This document shows positions 17,285 to 26,240 of a DNA stretch of 64,000 bases, piece after piece. The stretch's first letter is position 1. Each line of letters opens with the position of its first letter. Location: positions 62,001 through 126,000 of the forward strand of contig NZ_SMZO01000006.1 in NCBI RefSeq assembly GCF_004358675.1. The letters run 5' to 3'. The notes under the pieces were generated by a model. The model saw only the letters and a list, made by a program, of their open reading frames with translations. It did not search any database and was not told where the DNA came from. A program made the position numbers and the translations under genes. This stretch comes from Meridianimarinicoccus aquatilis (GTDB lineage Bacteria; Pseudomonadota; Alphaproteobacteria; Rhodobacterales; Rhodobacteraceae).

Positions 17285-18384
17285 TCCGCATTTTGTCTGG
17301 AGATAAACCGGGTTCGCGGTTCTTGTCGCTGATCTTATTTGGCGTTCTGATCGCGTTGGCCTTTGCGCCCTTCTTGTTCGACGGCACTCGCGCGCTCGAC
17401 ACTGCGGCGCGGATTTGCATCTTGATCGTGCTGGCGGCCAGTTTCGATTTGCTGCTTGGCTATGCCGGGATCGTCAGCTTTGCTCATACGATGTTCTTTG
17501 GGCTAGGCGCATACGGCGTTGCGCTTGCATGCCTCAACTTGGAGCGGGGCTTTGGTGCACTGGCAGTCGGAACGGCGGCGGGTGCCGGTGCGGCGGCGGT
17601 TCTTGCACTCGTGATCGGGCTGTTCTCCCTGCGTGTGCGGGCAATTTTTTTTGCCATGATCACCCTTGCCGTTGCATCAGCCGTGGCTGTTTTGGTGTCG
17701 CAACTGTCGTATATCACCGGCGGCGAAGATGGTTTGACCTATCGCATTCCGCGTGAGTTGACAGCAGCCGTCCGGTACGGCGAGGTGCCAGAGTTTGCGC
17801 TGACTGCTGACTGGGTCTTGGGCGGCCAGCGGATCACCGGCAAGATTGCCAACTATTATCTCGTGTTCGGGGCGGCGCTTGCGTTGCTTTTGTTGATGCT
17901 GCGCATCGTCAATTCCCCCTTCGGCCGGGTGCTGCAAGCAATCCGCGAAAACGATTACCGGGCCGAGGCGATCGGATATTCCGTCGTGCGATACCGGATT
18001 GCCATCAGCGTGTTGTCCGCTGTCATCGCCGCGCTCGCGGGCTCATTGTTCGCCATCTGGCTGCGGTATGTCGGACCGGACACGACACTGAGTTTCGAGT
18101 TGATGATCGACATTTTGCTGATGGTCGTGATCGGGGGCATGGGCACCATTTATGGCGCGGTCATTGGTGCGGTGCTTTTGGTGCTGGCACAGTCATTCTT
18201 GCGCGACGTGATGTCCAGTGCAGCAGAGGCAACAGCGCAGTTACCCGTCTTGCCGCAACTTCTTGATCCCGACCGGTGGCTGCTTTGGCTTGGCTTGCTC
18301 TTTGTGCTCAGCGTCTATTTCTTTCCGACCGGGGTGGTTGGCAAGTTACGGCAACTTCGGCAAAGAAGGACGCAATCAGACTAG
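17281..18384 (+). CDS. Branched-chain-type ABC transporter permease (LivM-like)
   Basis: A 367-residue membrane protein. DLLLGYAGIVSFAHTMFFGL near residue 60 and the EAA-like loop AIRENDYRAEAIGYSVVRYR are typical of LivM. It forms the translocation pore with the LivH-like subunit. Last gene of the importer; its stop overlaps by 4 bases the stop of the convergent exonuclease gene, so there is no room for a separate terminator. Confidence 0.92.
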   Translation: MIRILSGDKPGSRFLSLILFGVLIALAFAPFLFDGTRALDTAARICILIVLAASFDLLLGYAGIVSFAHTMFFGLGAYGVALACLNLERGFGALAVGTAAGAGAAAVLALVIGLFSLRVRAIFFAMITLAVASAVAVLVSQLSYITGGEDGLTYRIPRELTAAVRYGEVPEFALTADWVLGGQRITGKIANYYLVFGAALALLLLMLRIVNSPFGRVLQAIRENDYRAEAIGYSVVRYRIAISVLSAVIAALAGSLFAIWLRYVGPDTTLSFELMIDILLMVVIGGMGTIYGAVIGAVLLVLAQSFLRDVMSSAAEATAQLPVLPQLLDPDRWLLWLGLLFVLSVYFFPTGVVGKLRQLRQRRTQSD

Positions 18385-20477
18385 CCGATCCGCGCCTTCA
18401 TTTCACGAAGCAGGCGGCTGTTCTTCTGCATCGCTTCCAGAACCGCGTCGAACGTATCAAGCCCGCGCGCCTCAAGCATCGGGATCATCCGCTGAAACAC
18501 CTCGGCAGTTGCGATCGTGTCCCCCAAGGCGGTGTGCCGGTCCTCTTCCGGGATAACCACGCCAAAGCGATCTGCAAGCGCATCAAGCGTGTGTGTTTCG
18601 CCCTGTCCGAACAAGATGGCCGACAGCAAGACCGTATCAAACACCGGATGATCAAAGCGCGCTCCGATCCGGTCGGCTTGCTTGTGAAAAAACGCCATGT
18701 CGAAAGGCGCGTTGTGAGCCACCAGAACCGCGTGTTCGCATATCCGGTGGAACCGCGCCCCCACCACATCAATCGTTGGCGCACCGGCCACCATCTCGTC
18801 GGTAATCCCGTGCACCTTGGTTGACGCGGCAGGGATAGAGCGTTCCGGATCGACAAACTGGTTCAGTGTTTCGCCATCGACCCGCTTTCCATTGACCAAT
18901 CGAACGGCCGCGAGTTGCACGATTTCGTCGCCGCCCTTGGGATCAAGTCCTGTGGTTTCCGTGTCAAACACCACATAGGTCAGGTCGCGCAGTCGTTTGC
19001 CCGATTTACTTCCATCGGGCACTCGGTTCAGCAGATCAAAGTCGAACACGGTTGGTCGTTCAGCGATCTTGCTGGCATTCAAGTCTATTGGTGTGGTCCG
19101 CTGCGCATGATGCAGCGGAAGTACAAGCGCCGCGCGACCGTCCTTGAGCCGCTGAGGCCAGATATCGGTGTTGTGGAAATCCAGAATCTCGCGCCCGGTG
19201 ACGGCCAGTGGACTATCGCGGACCGGTTCGTCCAGTTCCGCAAGCAGCATTTCCATAGCCATCAGCCCGCCCTGCCAACCGATGGTCAGAAGCGCGCCGG
19301 GGCTGTCGTCTGTCACATCGATGGTAAAGGCTTTTGCGAGCCCGCTCTCGACGGCGCGTTCAATCAACGCCGCCAAGATGTTGACCAACGCAAAAGCATC
19401 GCAATGAAGCTGCAAGAAAACTGTCGGCGCGGAAATGGACGGACCGTCATCGCCCAATTGTCCGCGAAGCGCGTCAATCAAATGCGATGCCCGCACATCT
19501 TGCATGGGCCACCACATGTCTTGGCGTGCATCGTGACGCATACTGACGCTCTGAACGATCGCTGTAAGCTCCATCGCTTCGCGGCGGATGTCGGCCGTGA
19601 GGCGTTCTTCAAGTTCAGGATGGGCTTCGTCCATATCCAGCAGGGCCCGCAGGCTGGCGGCAGGCGCACGAAGTGAATTGACTGTCTCTGATAGCAGCCG
19701 TTCGCGTTCCGTGTGAAGCCGCAGATCCGAGGACACATCGCGCAAGGTCAATACATAGCCGGGAACGTTTCCTATGCCCAAGGCGCCCGAGACAAGCCGC
19801 ATATGTGCGGCCAAGACCCGACTGCAGCCGGTTGTCGAAACAAGCAGTTCCGCGTCGTTCTCGTCGCTTGCCAGCAGCCGCCTATAGGTGCGCTGGATTG
19901 GACCTTCGCGAAGCAGATCGAACACTGACCGGTCAAGCCGTGGACGCCCTGTGCCTTGCAGCAGCTCCACCGCCGGCCCGTTGTAAAACACCAATCGGTG
20001 CGCGGCAGAGCACAACACGAGCCCGGCTTGAACGTCGGACAACAGGGCACCGAGTTGCGCTGTTTGCTCTTCCAAACGCTTTGTTTGTTCGGCAATCGAA
20101 AGTTCAATCTTACCGCGCGCATCCGACAATGTTTCGACCACAGCGCCCGCAGCAGGGGCAAGATCGCCAAGGTATCGGGCCGGGTTTGTGTCCATCTGGG
20201 CGTTGACGGTCGCATGGGTGCGTGCGCGCAGTTCGGAAGACAGCCGTTCAATCGCTTTGGCGACGTTTTCGTCGAACAACCACCAGACGGTGATGATTAG
20301 CCCGGTGACCAAGAATGCGGCCATGATGCCGCCCGTCATCAACGCACTGGCCGGATTGTCCGCTGCGCCTCGCGATGCTGCAAACCAAAGACTGCCAAGA
20401 ATGACCACCACTGCGCCAAGCGCCAAAGCGGCAAAGAACAGGAAGACCCGAAGGCGCAGCGATAATCGTGTTAGCAT
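18381..20477 (-). CDS. Membrane PAS/pseudo-histidine-kinase protein fused to a DnaQ-type 3'-5' exonuclease
   Basis: A 698-residue protein; the ATG at 20477 (MLTRLSLRLRVFLFF) directly follows the stop of the upstream gene. Order: two membrane segments (about 10-33 and 46-68), a helical linker, a PAS-like domain (about 140-255), a region shaped like a kinase dimerisation helix (NSLRAPAASLRALLD) that lacks the phosphorylated His, a diverged ATPase-like part, and a DEDDh exonuclease over the last 180 residues with VFDTETTGLD (Exo I), VAHNAPFDMAFF (Exo II) and HTALGDTIATAEVF (Exo III). The nuclease residues are complete while the kinase residues are not. Such proteins tend to lie near acetate symporter and DUF294 genes, as here. 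The substrate is unknown. Confidence 0.85.
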   Translation of the reverse strand: MLTRLSLRLRVFLFFAALALGAVVVILGSLWFAASRGAADNPASALMTGGIMAAFLVTGLIITVWWLFDENVAKAIERLSSELRARTHATVNAQMDTNPARYLGDLAPAAGAVVETLSDARGKIELSIAEQTKRLEEQTAQLGALLSDVQAGLVLCSAAHRLVFYNGPAVELLQGTGRPRLDRSVFDLLREGPIQRTYRRLLASDENDAELLVSTTGCSRVLAAHMRLVSGALGIGNVPGYVLTLRDVSSDLRLHTERERLLSETVNSLRAPAASLRALLDMDEAHPELEERLTADIRREAMELTAIVQSVSMRHDARQDMWWPMQDVRASHLIDALRGQLGDDGPSISAPTVFLQLHCDAFALVNILAALIERAVESGLAKAFTIDVTDDSPGALLTIGWQGGLMAMEMLLAELDEPVRDSPLAVTGREILDFHNTDIWPQRLKDGRAALVLPLHHAQRTTPIDLNASKIAERPTVFDFDLLNRVPDGSKSGKRLRDLTYVVFDTETTGLDPKGGDEIVQLAAVRLVNGKRVDGETLNQFVDPERSIPAASTKVHGITDEMVAGAPTIDVVGARFHRICEHAVLVAHNAPFDMAFFHKQADRIGARFDHPVFDTVLLSAILFGQGETHTLDALADRFGVVIPEEDRHTALGDTIATAEVFQRMIPMLEARGLDTFDAVLEAMQKNSRLLREMKARIG

Positions 20478-20478
20478 C

Positions 20479-20889
20479 TTACGCGTACTCCGCCAGAACT
20501 TCCATCGCTGCCTTTCTGAAGGCCGCTGCGTCGAGCGGGAGTTTAAGTTGCACATCTGCCCCAAGTGCCTCGGCTCGCCGTTGATCAATGGCACGGTTGC
20601 TGTCCTGGACAACCATGAGCCGGGTCCGTGCAAATGTGTCGGACTGGCCGATGTTCTGGCACAGGCACTGCATTGCAGGGTTTCGCCCCATGACCACGGC
20701 CACAACCATATCCGGCGGATCAGCGCGCAGGGCCTCGAGTGTTGCCGGTTCATACCTCATCGGGCGTGCGCCGCCGCCAAGAGCGGCGATTTCGGCTTCG
20801 AACATGCGCGAAACAGCGGGAGTGTCACAGATCAGGGCGATTTTTGATCCAAGCGTCGCCCGGGTACCGTTTTCCGATTTCAAAGACAT
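20479..20889 (-). CDS. Degenerate response-regulator receiver-like protein
   Basis: A 136-residue protein; the ATG at 20889 (MSLKSENG) overlaps the stop of the preceding gene as TAATG. The pattern is that of a receiver domain (KIALICDTPAVSRMFEAEI, then PPDMVVAVVMGRNP, then ADVQLKLPLDAAAF), but the phosphoacceptor Asp expected after the third strand is replaced by Val/Ala and only the Lys near the end is kept. It is probably a non-phosphorylated pseudo-receiver. It lies one base upstream of the pseudo-kinase/exonuclease gene, which suggests that the two products work together. Confidence 0.65.
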   Translation of the reverse strand: MSLKSENGTRATLGSKIALICDTPAVSRMFEAEIAALGGGARPMRYEPATLEALRADPPDMVVAVVMGRNPAMQCLCQNIGQSDTFARTRLMVVQDSNRAIDQRRAEALGADVQLKLPLDAAAFRKAAMEVLAEYA

Positions 20890-21416
20890 TATCCAACCTC
20901 CACATTGCACGCAGTTTGCAGAACCGGATCGTCGTTGGGCATATCCACCCATGCTTCCGGATCAACGGCGCCGTTTTCATCCAACTCGACGCCTTCCATC
21001 AGGTCGGCGCGGCGGCCTTCCTGACAATCGACCATGATGCGAACTTGACGGCCGGGGGCCCACCTGCCCATCAGGTAAAGATCGACCATCCGTTGACCGG
21101 GCAGGGCGGCATTGGTGCGAATTGTGCCCGTATCCACCGCGACAAAACGGTTTATCTGAGGGAAGGCATAGGTCCACGGTTTCCATGGTTTTGCATCTTC
21201 ATTGGCCCACGCGATGACCACCTCGTCGGGCAATGCGCCCGACGTGCGTGGGTACCACGAATATTCCGACCAAATTGCAAATCCGATCATCGCGCCCCCC
21301 GCCACGGCTGGAACCAACCAGCGCGGCAAGCGTCCGCGTAATATCTTGTTGGCAAGCATCACGACACCGGCACCACCAATGCCCATGACGAATGTTGCGA
21401 TCAGTTCCAGAAACAT
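20889..21416 (-). CDS. Hypothetical small membrane protein
   Basis: A 175-residue protein from the ATG at 21416 (MFLELIATFVMGIGGAG). Two hydrophobic segments occupy about residues 1-20 and 33-50, followed by a soluble domain with several Trp/Tyr residues and one Cys pair (VDCQEG and TACNVEVG near the end). I do not recognise the family. It is the first of three overlapping genes (membrane protein, pseudo-receiver, pseudo-kinase/exonuclease) and follows the DUF294 gene by 34 bases, so it is likely part of the same transcript. Confidence 0.75.
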   Translation of the reverse strand: MFLELIATFVMGIGGAGVVMLANKILRGRLPRWLVPAVAGGAMIGFAIWSEYSWYPRTSGALPDEVVIAWANEDAKPWKPWTYAFPQINRFVAVDTGTIRTNAALPGQRMVDLYLMGRWAPGRQVRIMVDCQEGRRADLMEGVELDENGAVDPEAWVDMPNDDPVLQTACNVEVG

Positions 21417-21450
21417 GGCTCCCCCCTTGTTTTCCGGCCCGAGAGGCGTG

Positions 21451-23274
21451 CTATCCGAGCATGCCCCGCGAGTGGCCAATGGCCGATTGCAGCGTCTTTA
21501 TCACGACGAATGCATCCCGAAGATGACTTCGCTCAAAGTCCGACATATTTGACGGCGATAGATAATTATCCGGCTTCTTGCCGCGCCTCACCAAAGCTGC
21601 CTGATGGTCCAGGCGCGTTTGCGCGATCAGGTCATAGGCATCGAGCAGATCGCTCGCGCCGGACTTGCTTAGCAGATTGGCTTTGGCGGCGGCTTCAAGT
21701 CGGCCGCGCGTGTTCACAGCCGTCAGTTTTCCCTGAAGGGCGTAAACGCGCGCAAGGTCTGTGACGGGGACAACGCCATTGTGTTTCAGGTCGATCTGGT
21801 TTTTGTGCTCACCCGATCGAATGGTGGCGAAGCCCCGCAAAAGACCGAGTGGCGGTGTATGCTTGAGCGAGTTTGAAACCATGTGCGCCACGAAAATGCT
21901 GTTGCTCGCGGCTTTGCCAAGCGTGTCGGCTTGAAGGTCTTTGAACAATTCAGCTTCGCCGCCAATGACCCGCAGATCAAACATGACCGATGCCAGCATT
22001 TGTGCTTCCGGGCTGGGCTTTGCGATCCAGGTCTGGAAATACTCGCGCCAAACGCGCAGCGGCTGGCACCATTTCGGGTTGCTGGCCATCATGTCGCCGG
22101 GGCAATAGACGTATCCGCAGGTGTCCAGACCGTCACAAACAATGTCGGCCAGTTTCGCAAAGTACGCCATGTCATGTTCTGTCGCGCGGTCATCCACGAT
22201 GATGCAATTGTCCTGATCGCTGACCCCGGTTTGCTCTCGGCGACCCTGACTTCCACAGGCAAGCCAAGCATAGGGCACGGGCGGCGGGCCTAGCTTGTCT
22301 TCTGCGATGGTCAAAAGGCGACGGGTCGCGGCATCGGCAATGTCAGTGATCAACCGGGTAACGACCTCGTGCCGGTTTCCGCTGCCGACCAACTGCACCA
22401 AAAGCTGCGGGATTTGTGCCGTTGTGCGGGCCATGCCTGCTGCGGTGCGGGCATGGGCGATATCGCTGACGAATTGTGCCGACGTCACAGCCTGAAGGCG
22501 TGTCAGGTCCGTTTGTGTGACCATACCGATGATCTTGCCGTCTTCCGCGATAGGCAAGTGCCCAATGTGGCGTTCATGCATGATGTGCAGAACGTCACTG
22601 GCCAACGCATCAGGGGGCAGGGTGATCGGCTTCGGGGTCATGATTGTTGTCACGGGAAGCGCACTGTCTATGGCTTCTGCAACAACGCGGTGTGACAGGT
22701 CTGTCGTTGTCACGATACCGCGGAGCATGTCATCTTCGACGACGGCCAAACTCGACACGTTGCGCGCCCGCATCTGCCGGGCAGCATCGCGGATCGATGT
22801 GTCGGGCGTGCAGCTGATTGGTGCGCTGGTTAGCAGGTTTGAAACTTGGGTCGTCGCAAGCGAAGGCGGCTGTTTGGTGTCTTGTGACGAGCGGTCGAAG
22901 AAACTTGCAAAACTGGGGTGGCTGTCCAGAAGGCGACGAAATTCGCCGACAGGAAGCACCAGCAAGGTACTGTCAGTGGCGGCAAATGCAGAGGTCACGG
23001 CAACGCCATCGCGCATCAGACCACGTTCGCCAAAGCTGTTGCGCGGTCCGAGGAGTGAGATCTGTGCACTGCGCTGGTCACGGATTTCTACAGATCCAGA
23101 CATCACGACGAAAAGGCCCGGCATCTTCTGGCCGACCGTGTAAATTTCGGCACCGCGCTTGAAGTCGGCGGACTGAAAACTCGCGGCCACACGGGCAAGC
23201 TCTTCCGTGGGCAAGGTGTCGTACGGGTGTACGGAAACAAGGAAACGGCAAACGGGATCGGTGTTTTGGTCCAT
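21451..23274 (-). CDS. cNMP-binding/CBS/DUF294 nucleotidyltransferase-like protein
   Basis: A 607-residue cytosolic protein with three modules: a cyclic-nucleotide-binding domain (about 10-125, including GPRNSFGERGLM), a CBS pair (about 150-275, with TDLSHRVVAEAI and MVTQTDLTRLQ), and a GlnD-like DUF294 nucleotidyltransferase with ACGSQGRREQTGVSDQDN near residue 335 plus a DUF294 C-terminal helical part. The catalytic GS and DxD-type residues are present. Proteins of this type are coupled to solute symporters of the acetate type and may sense nucleotides and modify a partner, though no target is established. AGGGAG precedes the ATG at a good distance. The symporter gene lies just upstream on the same strand. 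Confidence 0.9.
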   Translation of the reverse strand: MDQNTDPVCRFLVSVHPYDTLPTEELARVAASFQSADFKRGAEIYTVGQKMPGLFVVMSGSVEIRDQRSAQISLLGPRNSFGERGLMRDGVAVTSAFAATDSTLLVLPVGEFRRLLDSHPSFASFFDRSSQDTKQPPSLATTQVSNLLTSAPISCTPDTSIRDAARQMRARNVSSLAVVEDDMLRGIVTTTDLSHRVVAEAIDSALPVTTIMTPKPITLPPDALASDVLHIMHERHIGHLPIAEDGKIIGMVTQTDLTRLQAVTSAQFVSDIAHARTAAGMARTTAQIPQLLVQLVGSGNRHEVVTRLITDIADAATRRLLTIAEDKLGPPPVPYAWLACGSQGRREQTGVSDQDNCIIVDDRATEHDMAYFAKLADIVCDGLDTCGYVYCPGDMMASNPKWCQPLRVWREYFQTWIAKPSPEAQMLASVMFDLRVIGGEAELFKDLQADTLGKAASNSIFVAHMVSNSLKHTPPLGLLRGFATIRSGEHKNQIDLKHNGVVPVTDLARVYALQGKLTAVNTRGRLEAAAKANLLSKSGASDLLDAYDLIAQTRLDHQAALVRRGKKPDNYLSPSNMSDFERSHLRDAFVVIKTLQSAIGHSRGMLG

Positions 23275-23298
23275 TGAAACAGTCTCCCTGAGTAAGGA

Positions 23299-23361
23299 CC
23301 GGACGCAGAGAAAATCCCTGCGTCCGGCAAAGTCGTGGTGCGAGCCCTGTGGCGGGCTCGC
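23299..23361 (-). terminator. Two hairpins after the symporter gene
   Basis: Two perfect inverted repeats follow the symporter stop: GCGAGCCC/GGGCTCGC (23340-23347 and 23354-23361, 6-base loop) and CCGGACGCAG/CTGCGTCCGG (23299-23308 and 23318-23327, 9-base loop). Neither has a strong T-run, so they may stabilise the 3' end or partly terminate before the DUF294 gene, lowering its expression relative to the transporter. Confidence 0.55.
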
Positions 23362-23375
23362 ATGGGCGGTGTCGA

Positions 23376-25154
23376 TTAGTGATCGACCGCCGCGCCAGCG
23401 CCCTTGGGAACGCGGATGCTTTCGACCAGGTCCTGGATCTCCTGCGGAGGCTCATCCGTGGCGTTGGACACGAAGTAGGCAACAACGAAGTTCAGGACAG
23501 CACCGACGGAGCCGATGGCCGTGGACTGAATGCCCAGAAGCGAGCCGCTGATGGTGTCTTCGAACTGGTTTGTGCCAGGAATGAAGAACCAGCCTTTGTG
23601 CAAGAAGATGTAGACCAGCGTGAAGACCAGACCTGTCAGCATCCCTGCAACGGCACCGTGGTTGTTGATGCGCTTGAAGAAGATACCCATCATCAGTGCC
23701 GGGAAGATCGAAGCAGCGGCAAGACCAAAGGCAAGTGCCACGGTTTGAGCTGCGAAGCCCGGAGGGTTGAGGCCGAGGTAGGTTGCAACACCGATGGCAA
23801 CAGCCATGGAGCCACGCGCGACCAGGAGTTCGTTCTTCTCGCTCATGTTCGGTGTCAACTGACCTTTGAAAAGGTCATGAGCAACCGAAGAAGAGATCGC
23901 CAGCAGCAGACCCGCAGCCGTCGACAGAGCCGCAGCCAAACCACCCGCAGCGACGAGACCGATCACCCAGCCCGGAAGCTGTGCAATTTCAGGGTTCGCC
24001 AGAACGAGGATGTCACGGTTCACCGTAAGTTCCGAACCTGTCCAACCACGGTCAGCGACCGATGCTTGGAACGCTTCGTTGCCGTCGTTGTACCACTGGA
24101 TGCGGCCGTCACCGTTCTTGTCTTCAAACTTCAGAAGACCGGTTACTTCCCAGTTCTTCATCCAGTCTGGACGCGCACTGTATTCAACGGGCTCTTCCGC
24201 AACACCGTTCGGATAAACAGTGTCGATCAGGTTGAGACGCGCCATTGCGCCAACAGCAGGAGCCGTCAGGTAGAGCAGGGCGATGAACACCAGTGCCCAA
24301 CCAGCGGACCAGCGTGCGTCGGCCACTTTGGGAACAGTGAAGAAGCGAATGATGACGTGCGGAAGACCCGCCGTACCGATCATCAGGGAGAACGTGAAGA
24401 GCACCATGTTGATGACGGAAGAAGGCGTGCCATCCTGAAGCGTGTACTCACGGAAACCAAGATCGGTGACCACTGCGTCAAGACGCGACAGAAGCGCCGT
24501 GCCGGATGCCGAGTGGTCGCCAAACAGACCAAGCGCCGGGATCGGGTTGCCTGTCAGTTGCAGCGAGATGAAGATCGCCGGAATGGTGTAGGCGGTGATC
24601 AGTACGCAGTACTGAGCAACCTGTGTGTAGGTCACGCCCTTCATGCCACCCAGAACGGCATAGAAGAACACGATCGCCGCACCAATCAGAAGGCCGGTTG
24701 TGTTGCCGACTTCAAGGAAGCGCGAGAACGCAACGCCAACGCCTGTCATCTGACCAATCACGTATGTGATGGATGCGACAACAAGACAAATAACGGCCAC
24801 AAGGCGGGCAGTCGGGCTGTAGAAGCGGTCGCCGATGAATTCGGGAACGGTGAATTTGCCGAACTTGCGCAGGTAAGGTGCAAGTAGCAGAGCCAGCAGA
24901 ACGTAGCCGCCGGTCCAGCCCATCAGGTAGGACGATGTGCTGTAGCCGCCGAACGCCAAGAGGCCGGCCATGGAGATGAACGACGCAGCCGACATCCAGT
25001 CAGCGGCCGTTGCCATGCCGTTTGTGACCGGGTGCACGCCGCGCCCAGCTGCATAGAATTCCGAAGTCGACCCGGCACGGGCCCAAATCGCGATGCCGAT
25101 GTAAAGCGCGAAAGATGCGCCAACAAACAGCAAGTTAAGTGTAAACTGATCCAT
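23376..25154 (-). CDS. Sodium:solute symporter family protein, probable acetate/monocarboxylate symporter
   Basis: A 592-residue polytopic protein of the solute:sodium symporter family. FAQTVALAFGLAAASIFPALMMG and the N-terminal RAGSTSEFYAAGRGVHPVTN are typical of the VC_2705/ActP-like branch, which is paired with a DUF4212 subunit. A long hydrophilic loop (about 290-380, including DKNGDGRIQWYNDGN, an EF-hand-like Asp cluster) interrupts the membrane part. Adjacent genes are a DUF4212 protein, adenylate kinase and acetyl-CoA synthetase, so acetate is the most likely substrate. Pyruvate or propionate cannot be excluded. Confidence 0.9.
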   Translation of the reverse strand: MDQFTLNLLFVGASFALYIGIAIWARAGSTSEFYAAGRGVHPVTNGMATAADWMSAASFISMAGLLAFGGYSTSSYLMGWTGGYVLLALLLAPYLRKFGKFTVPEFIGDRFYSPTARLVAVICLVVASITYVIGQMTGVGVAFSRFLEVGNTTGLLIGAAIVFFYAVLGGMKGVTYTQVAQYCVLITAYTIPAIFISLQLTGNPIPALGLFGDHSASGTALLSRLDAVVTDLGFREYTLQDGTPSSVINMVLFTFSLMIGTAGLPHVIIRFFTVPKVADARWSAGWALVFIALLYLTAPAVGAMARLNLIDTVYPNGVAEEPVEYSARPDWMKNWEVTGLLKFEDKNGDGRIQWYNDGNEAFQASVADRGWTGSELTVNRDILVLANPEIAQLPGWVIGLVAAGGLAAALSTAAGLLLAISSSVAHDLFKGQLTPNMSEKNELLVARGSMAVAIGVATYLGLNPPGFAAQTVALAFGLAAASIFPALMMGIFFKRINNHGAVAGMLTGLVFTLVYIFLHKGWFFIPGTNQFEDTISGSLLGIQSTAIGSVGAVLNFVVAYFVSNATDEPPQEIQDLVESIRVPKGAGAAVDH

Positions 25155-25169
25155 TTGTCCCTGGTTCCC

Positions 25170-25427
25170 TTACTCTTCGACGCCGTATTGCTTGTCGAGT
25201 TTGTTAACGCGCCACGCGTAGAAGAAGATCAGCGCAAGAAAGACAAGGATCGAGCCTTGCTGGGCAAACCAGAAGCCAAGATCAGCGCCACCAACCGGAA
25301 TCCCGGCAAGCAATGGGCGCAGCAAGATGCCGAACCCGAACGAGCAAACTGCCCAAATAATCAAGCAGATCCGAATGATCCGAATATTGGCTGACCAATA
25401 CTCATTGTTCGACGAATTATCCGCCAT
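25170..25427 (-). CDS. DUF4212 domain-containing small membrane protein (symporter subunit)
   Basis: An 85-residue protein with two membrane segments (about 14-34 and 48-70) and conserved family features: NEYWSANIRIIRICL at the start and FGFGILLRPLLAGI. I use the ATG at 25427 (MADNSSNNEYW) because GGGAG precedes it; an in-frame start at 25463 adds 12 residues without a clear site. DUF4212 proteins are found immediately before VC_2705-type sodium:solute symporters and are considered their small subunit. The symporter begins 15 bases downstream. Confidence 0.92.
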   Translation of the reverse strand: MADNSSNNEYWSANIRIIRICLIIWAVCSFGFGILLRPLLAGIPVGGADLGFWFAQQGSILVFLALIFFYAWRVNKLDKQYGVEE

Positions 25428-25546
25428 CGCGGTCACTCCCTTATGTATGGATGCAGGTTCCAAGCCACGGGAATTGCCCCCCGTGCCACGTCGCCTGCGG
25501 TTGCACTTAAAAGCCGGCGCCCCCTCCCTCGGGGCCGCCGACCTGG

Positions 25547-26218
25547 TTAGCTTGAAACGCCTGCTACGATTGCGCCCAGATCGCCTGCGACGCTCTGGAT
25601 TCCACCCATGGCGTCCACACGTTTCAGGACGCCTTTGCCATCGTAATAGTCGATCAATGGTGCCGTCTGCGCGTGGTAAGCGGCAAGCCGCGACCGCACG
25701 GTTTCAGCATTGTCGTCTGCGCGGCGCTTCATTTCTGTACCGCCACACTTGTCACACACGCCTTCGACCGCTGGGGTCTTGAACGAGTCATGGTACCCCT
25801 CGCCGCAATTGGCGCAGGTGAATCGGCCAGAAACCCGCTCAACCATCGCCTCGTCCACAACGTCGAGAGAGACAGCGGCGTTGATCTTTTGACCGCTGGC
25901 TGTAAGCAAAGCGTCGAGCGCTTCTGCTTGCACCGTGGTACGGGGAAAACCGTCAAGGATCACGCCCGCTTGAGTGTCTGCCTCGGCCAAACGATCCTTC
26001 AGGATCGCAAGGACGATTTCGTCAGAGACAAGTTCGCCCGCTTCCATGACGGCCTTGGCCGCTTTACCTGCATCGGTTTCTGCGGCAACGGCTGCGCGCA
26101 GCAAGTCCCCGGTAGAAAGCTGCACTAGGCCAAACTTTTCTTCTAACATCCGCGCCTGGGTTCCTTTCCCGGCGCCCGGAGGGCCGAGAAGGATGAGCAC
26201 TGCTGGTGTTGTTGTCAC
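25547..26218 (-). CDS. adk: Adenylate kinase with zinc-type LID
   Basis: A 223-residue enzyme interconverting ATP + AMP and 2 ADP. The P-loop GPPGAGKGTQAR is at residues 12-23, and LDGFPRTTVQAEAL is conserved. The LID contains CANCGEGYH followed by CDKCGG, a four-Cys set as in zinc-containing adenylate kinases. I use the GTG at 26218 because GGAG lies 8 bases before it; an in-frame GTG at 26236 overlaps that site. It lies 22 bases downstream of acs. Acetyl-CoA synthetase makes AMP, so this kinase would recycle its product. It may be a second, acetate-associated copy, since housekeeping adk is often found in the ribosomal-protein operon. Confidence 0.92.
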   Translation of the reverse strand: MTTTPAVLILLGPPGAGKGTQARMLEEKFGLVQLSTGDLLRAAVAAETDAGKAAKAVMEAGELVSDEIVLAILKDRLAEADTQAGVILDGFPRTTVQAEALDALLTASGQKINAAVSLDVVDEAMVERVSGRFTCANCGEGYHDSFKTPAVEGVCDKCGGTEMKRRADDNAETVRSRLAAYHAQTAPLIDYYDGKGVLKRVDAMGGIQSVAGDLGAIVAGVSS

Positions 26219-26240
26219 GTTATTTACTCCGTCCACTGTC

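Noticed and set aside
20478-20753. Upstream extension of the exonuclease protein to 20753
   Set aside because: The added 92 residues are an out-of-frame reading of the receiver-like gene; the ATG at 20477 directly follows that gene's stop.
23349-24887. A 512-codon plus-strand open frame opposite the symporter gene
   Set aside because: Arg/His/Cys-rich composition without hydrophobic structure or motifs; the minus-strand symporter is unambiguous.
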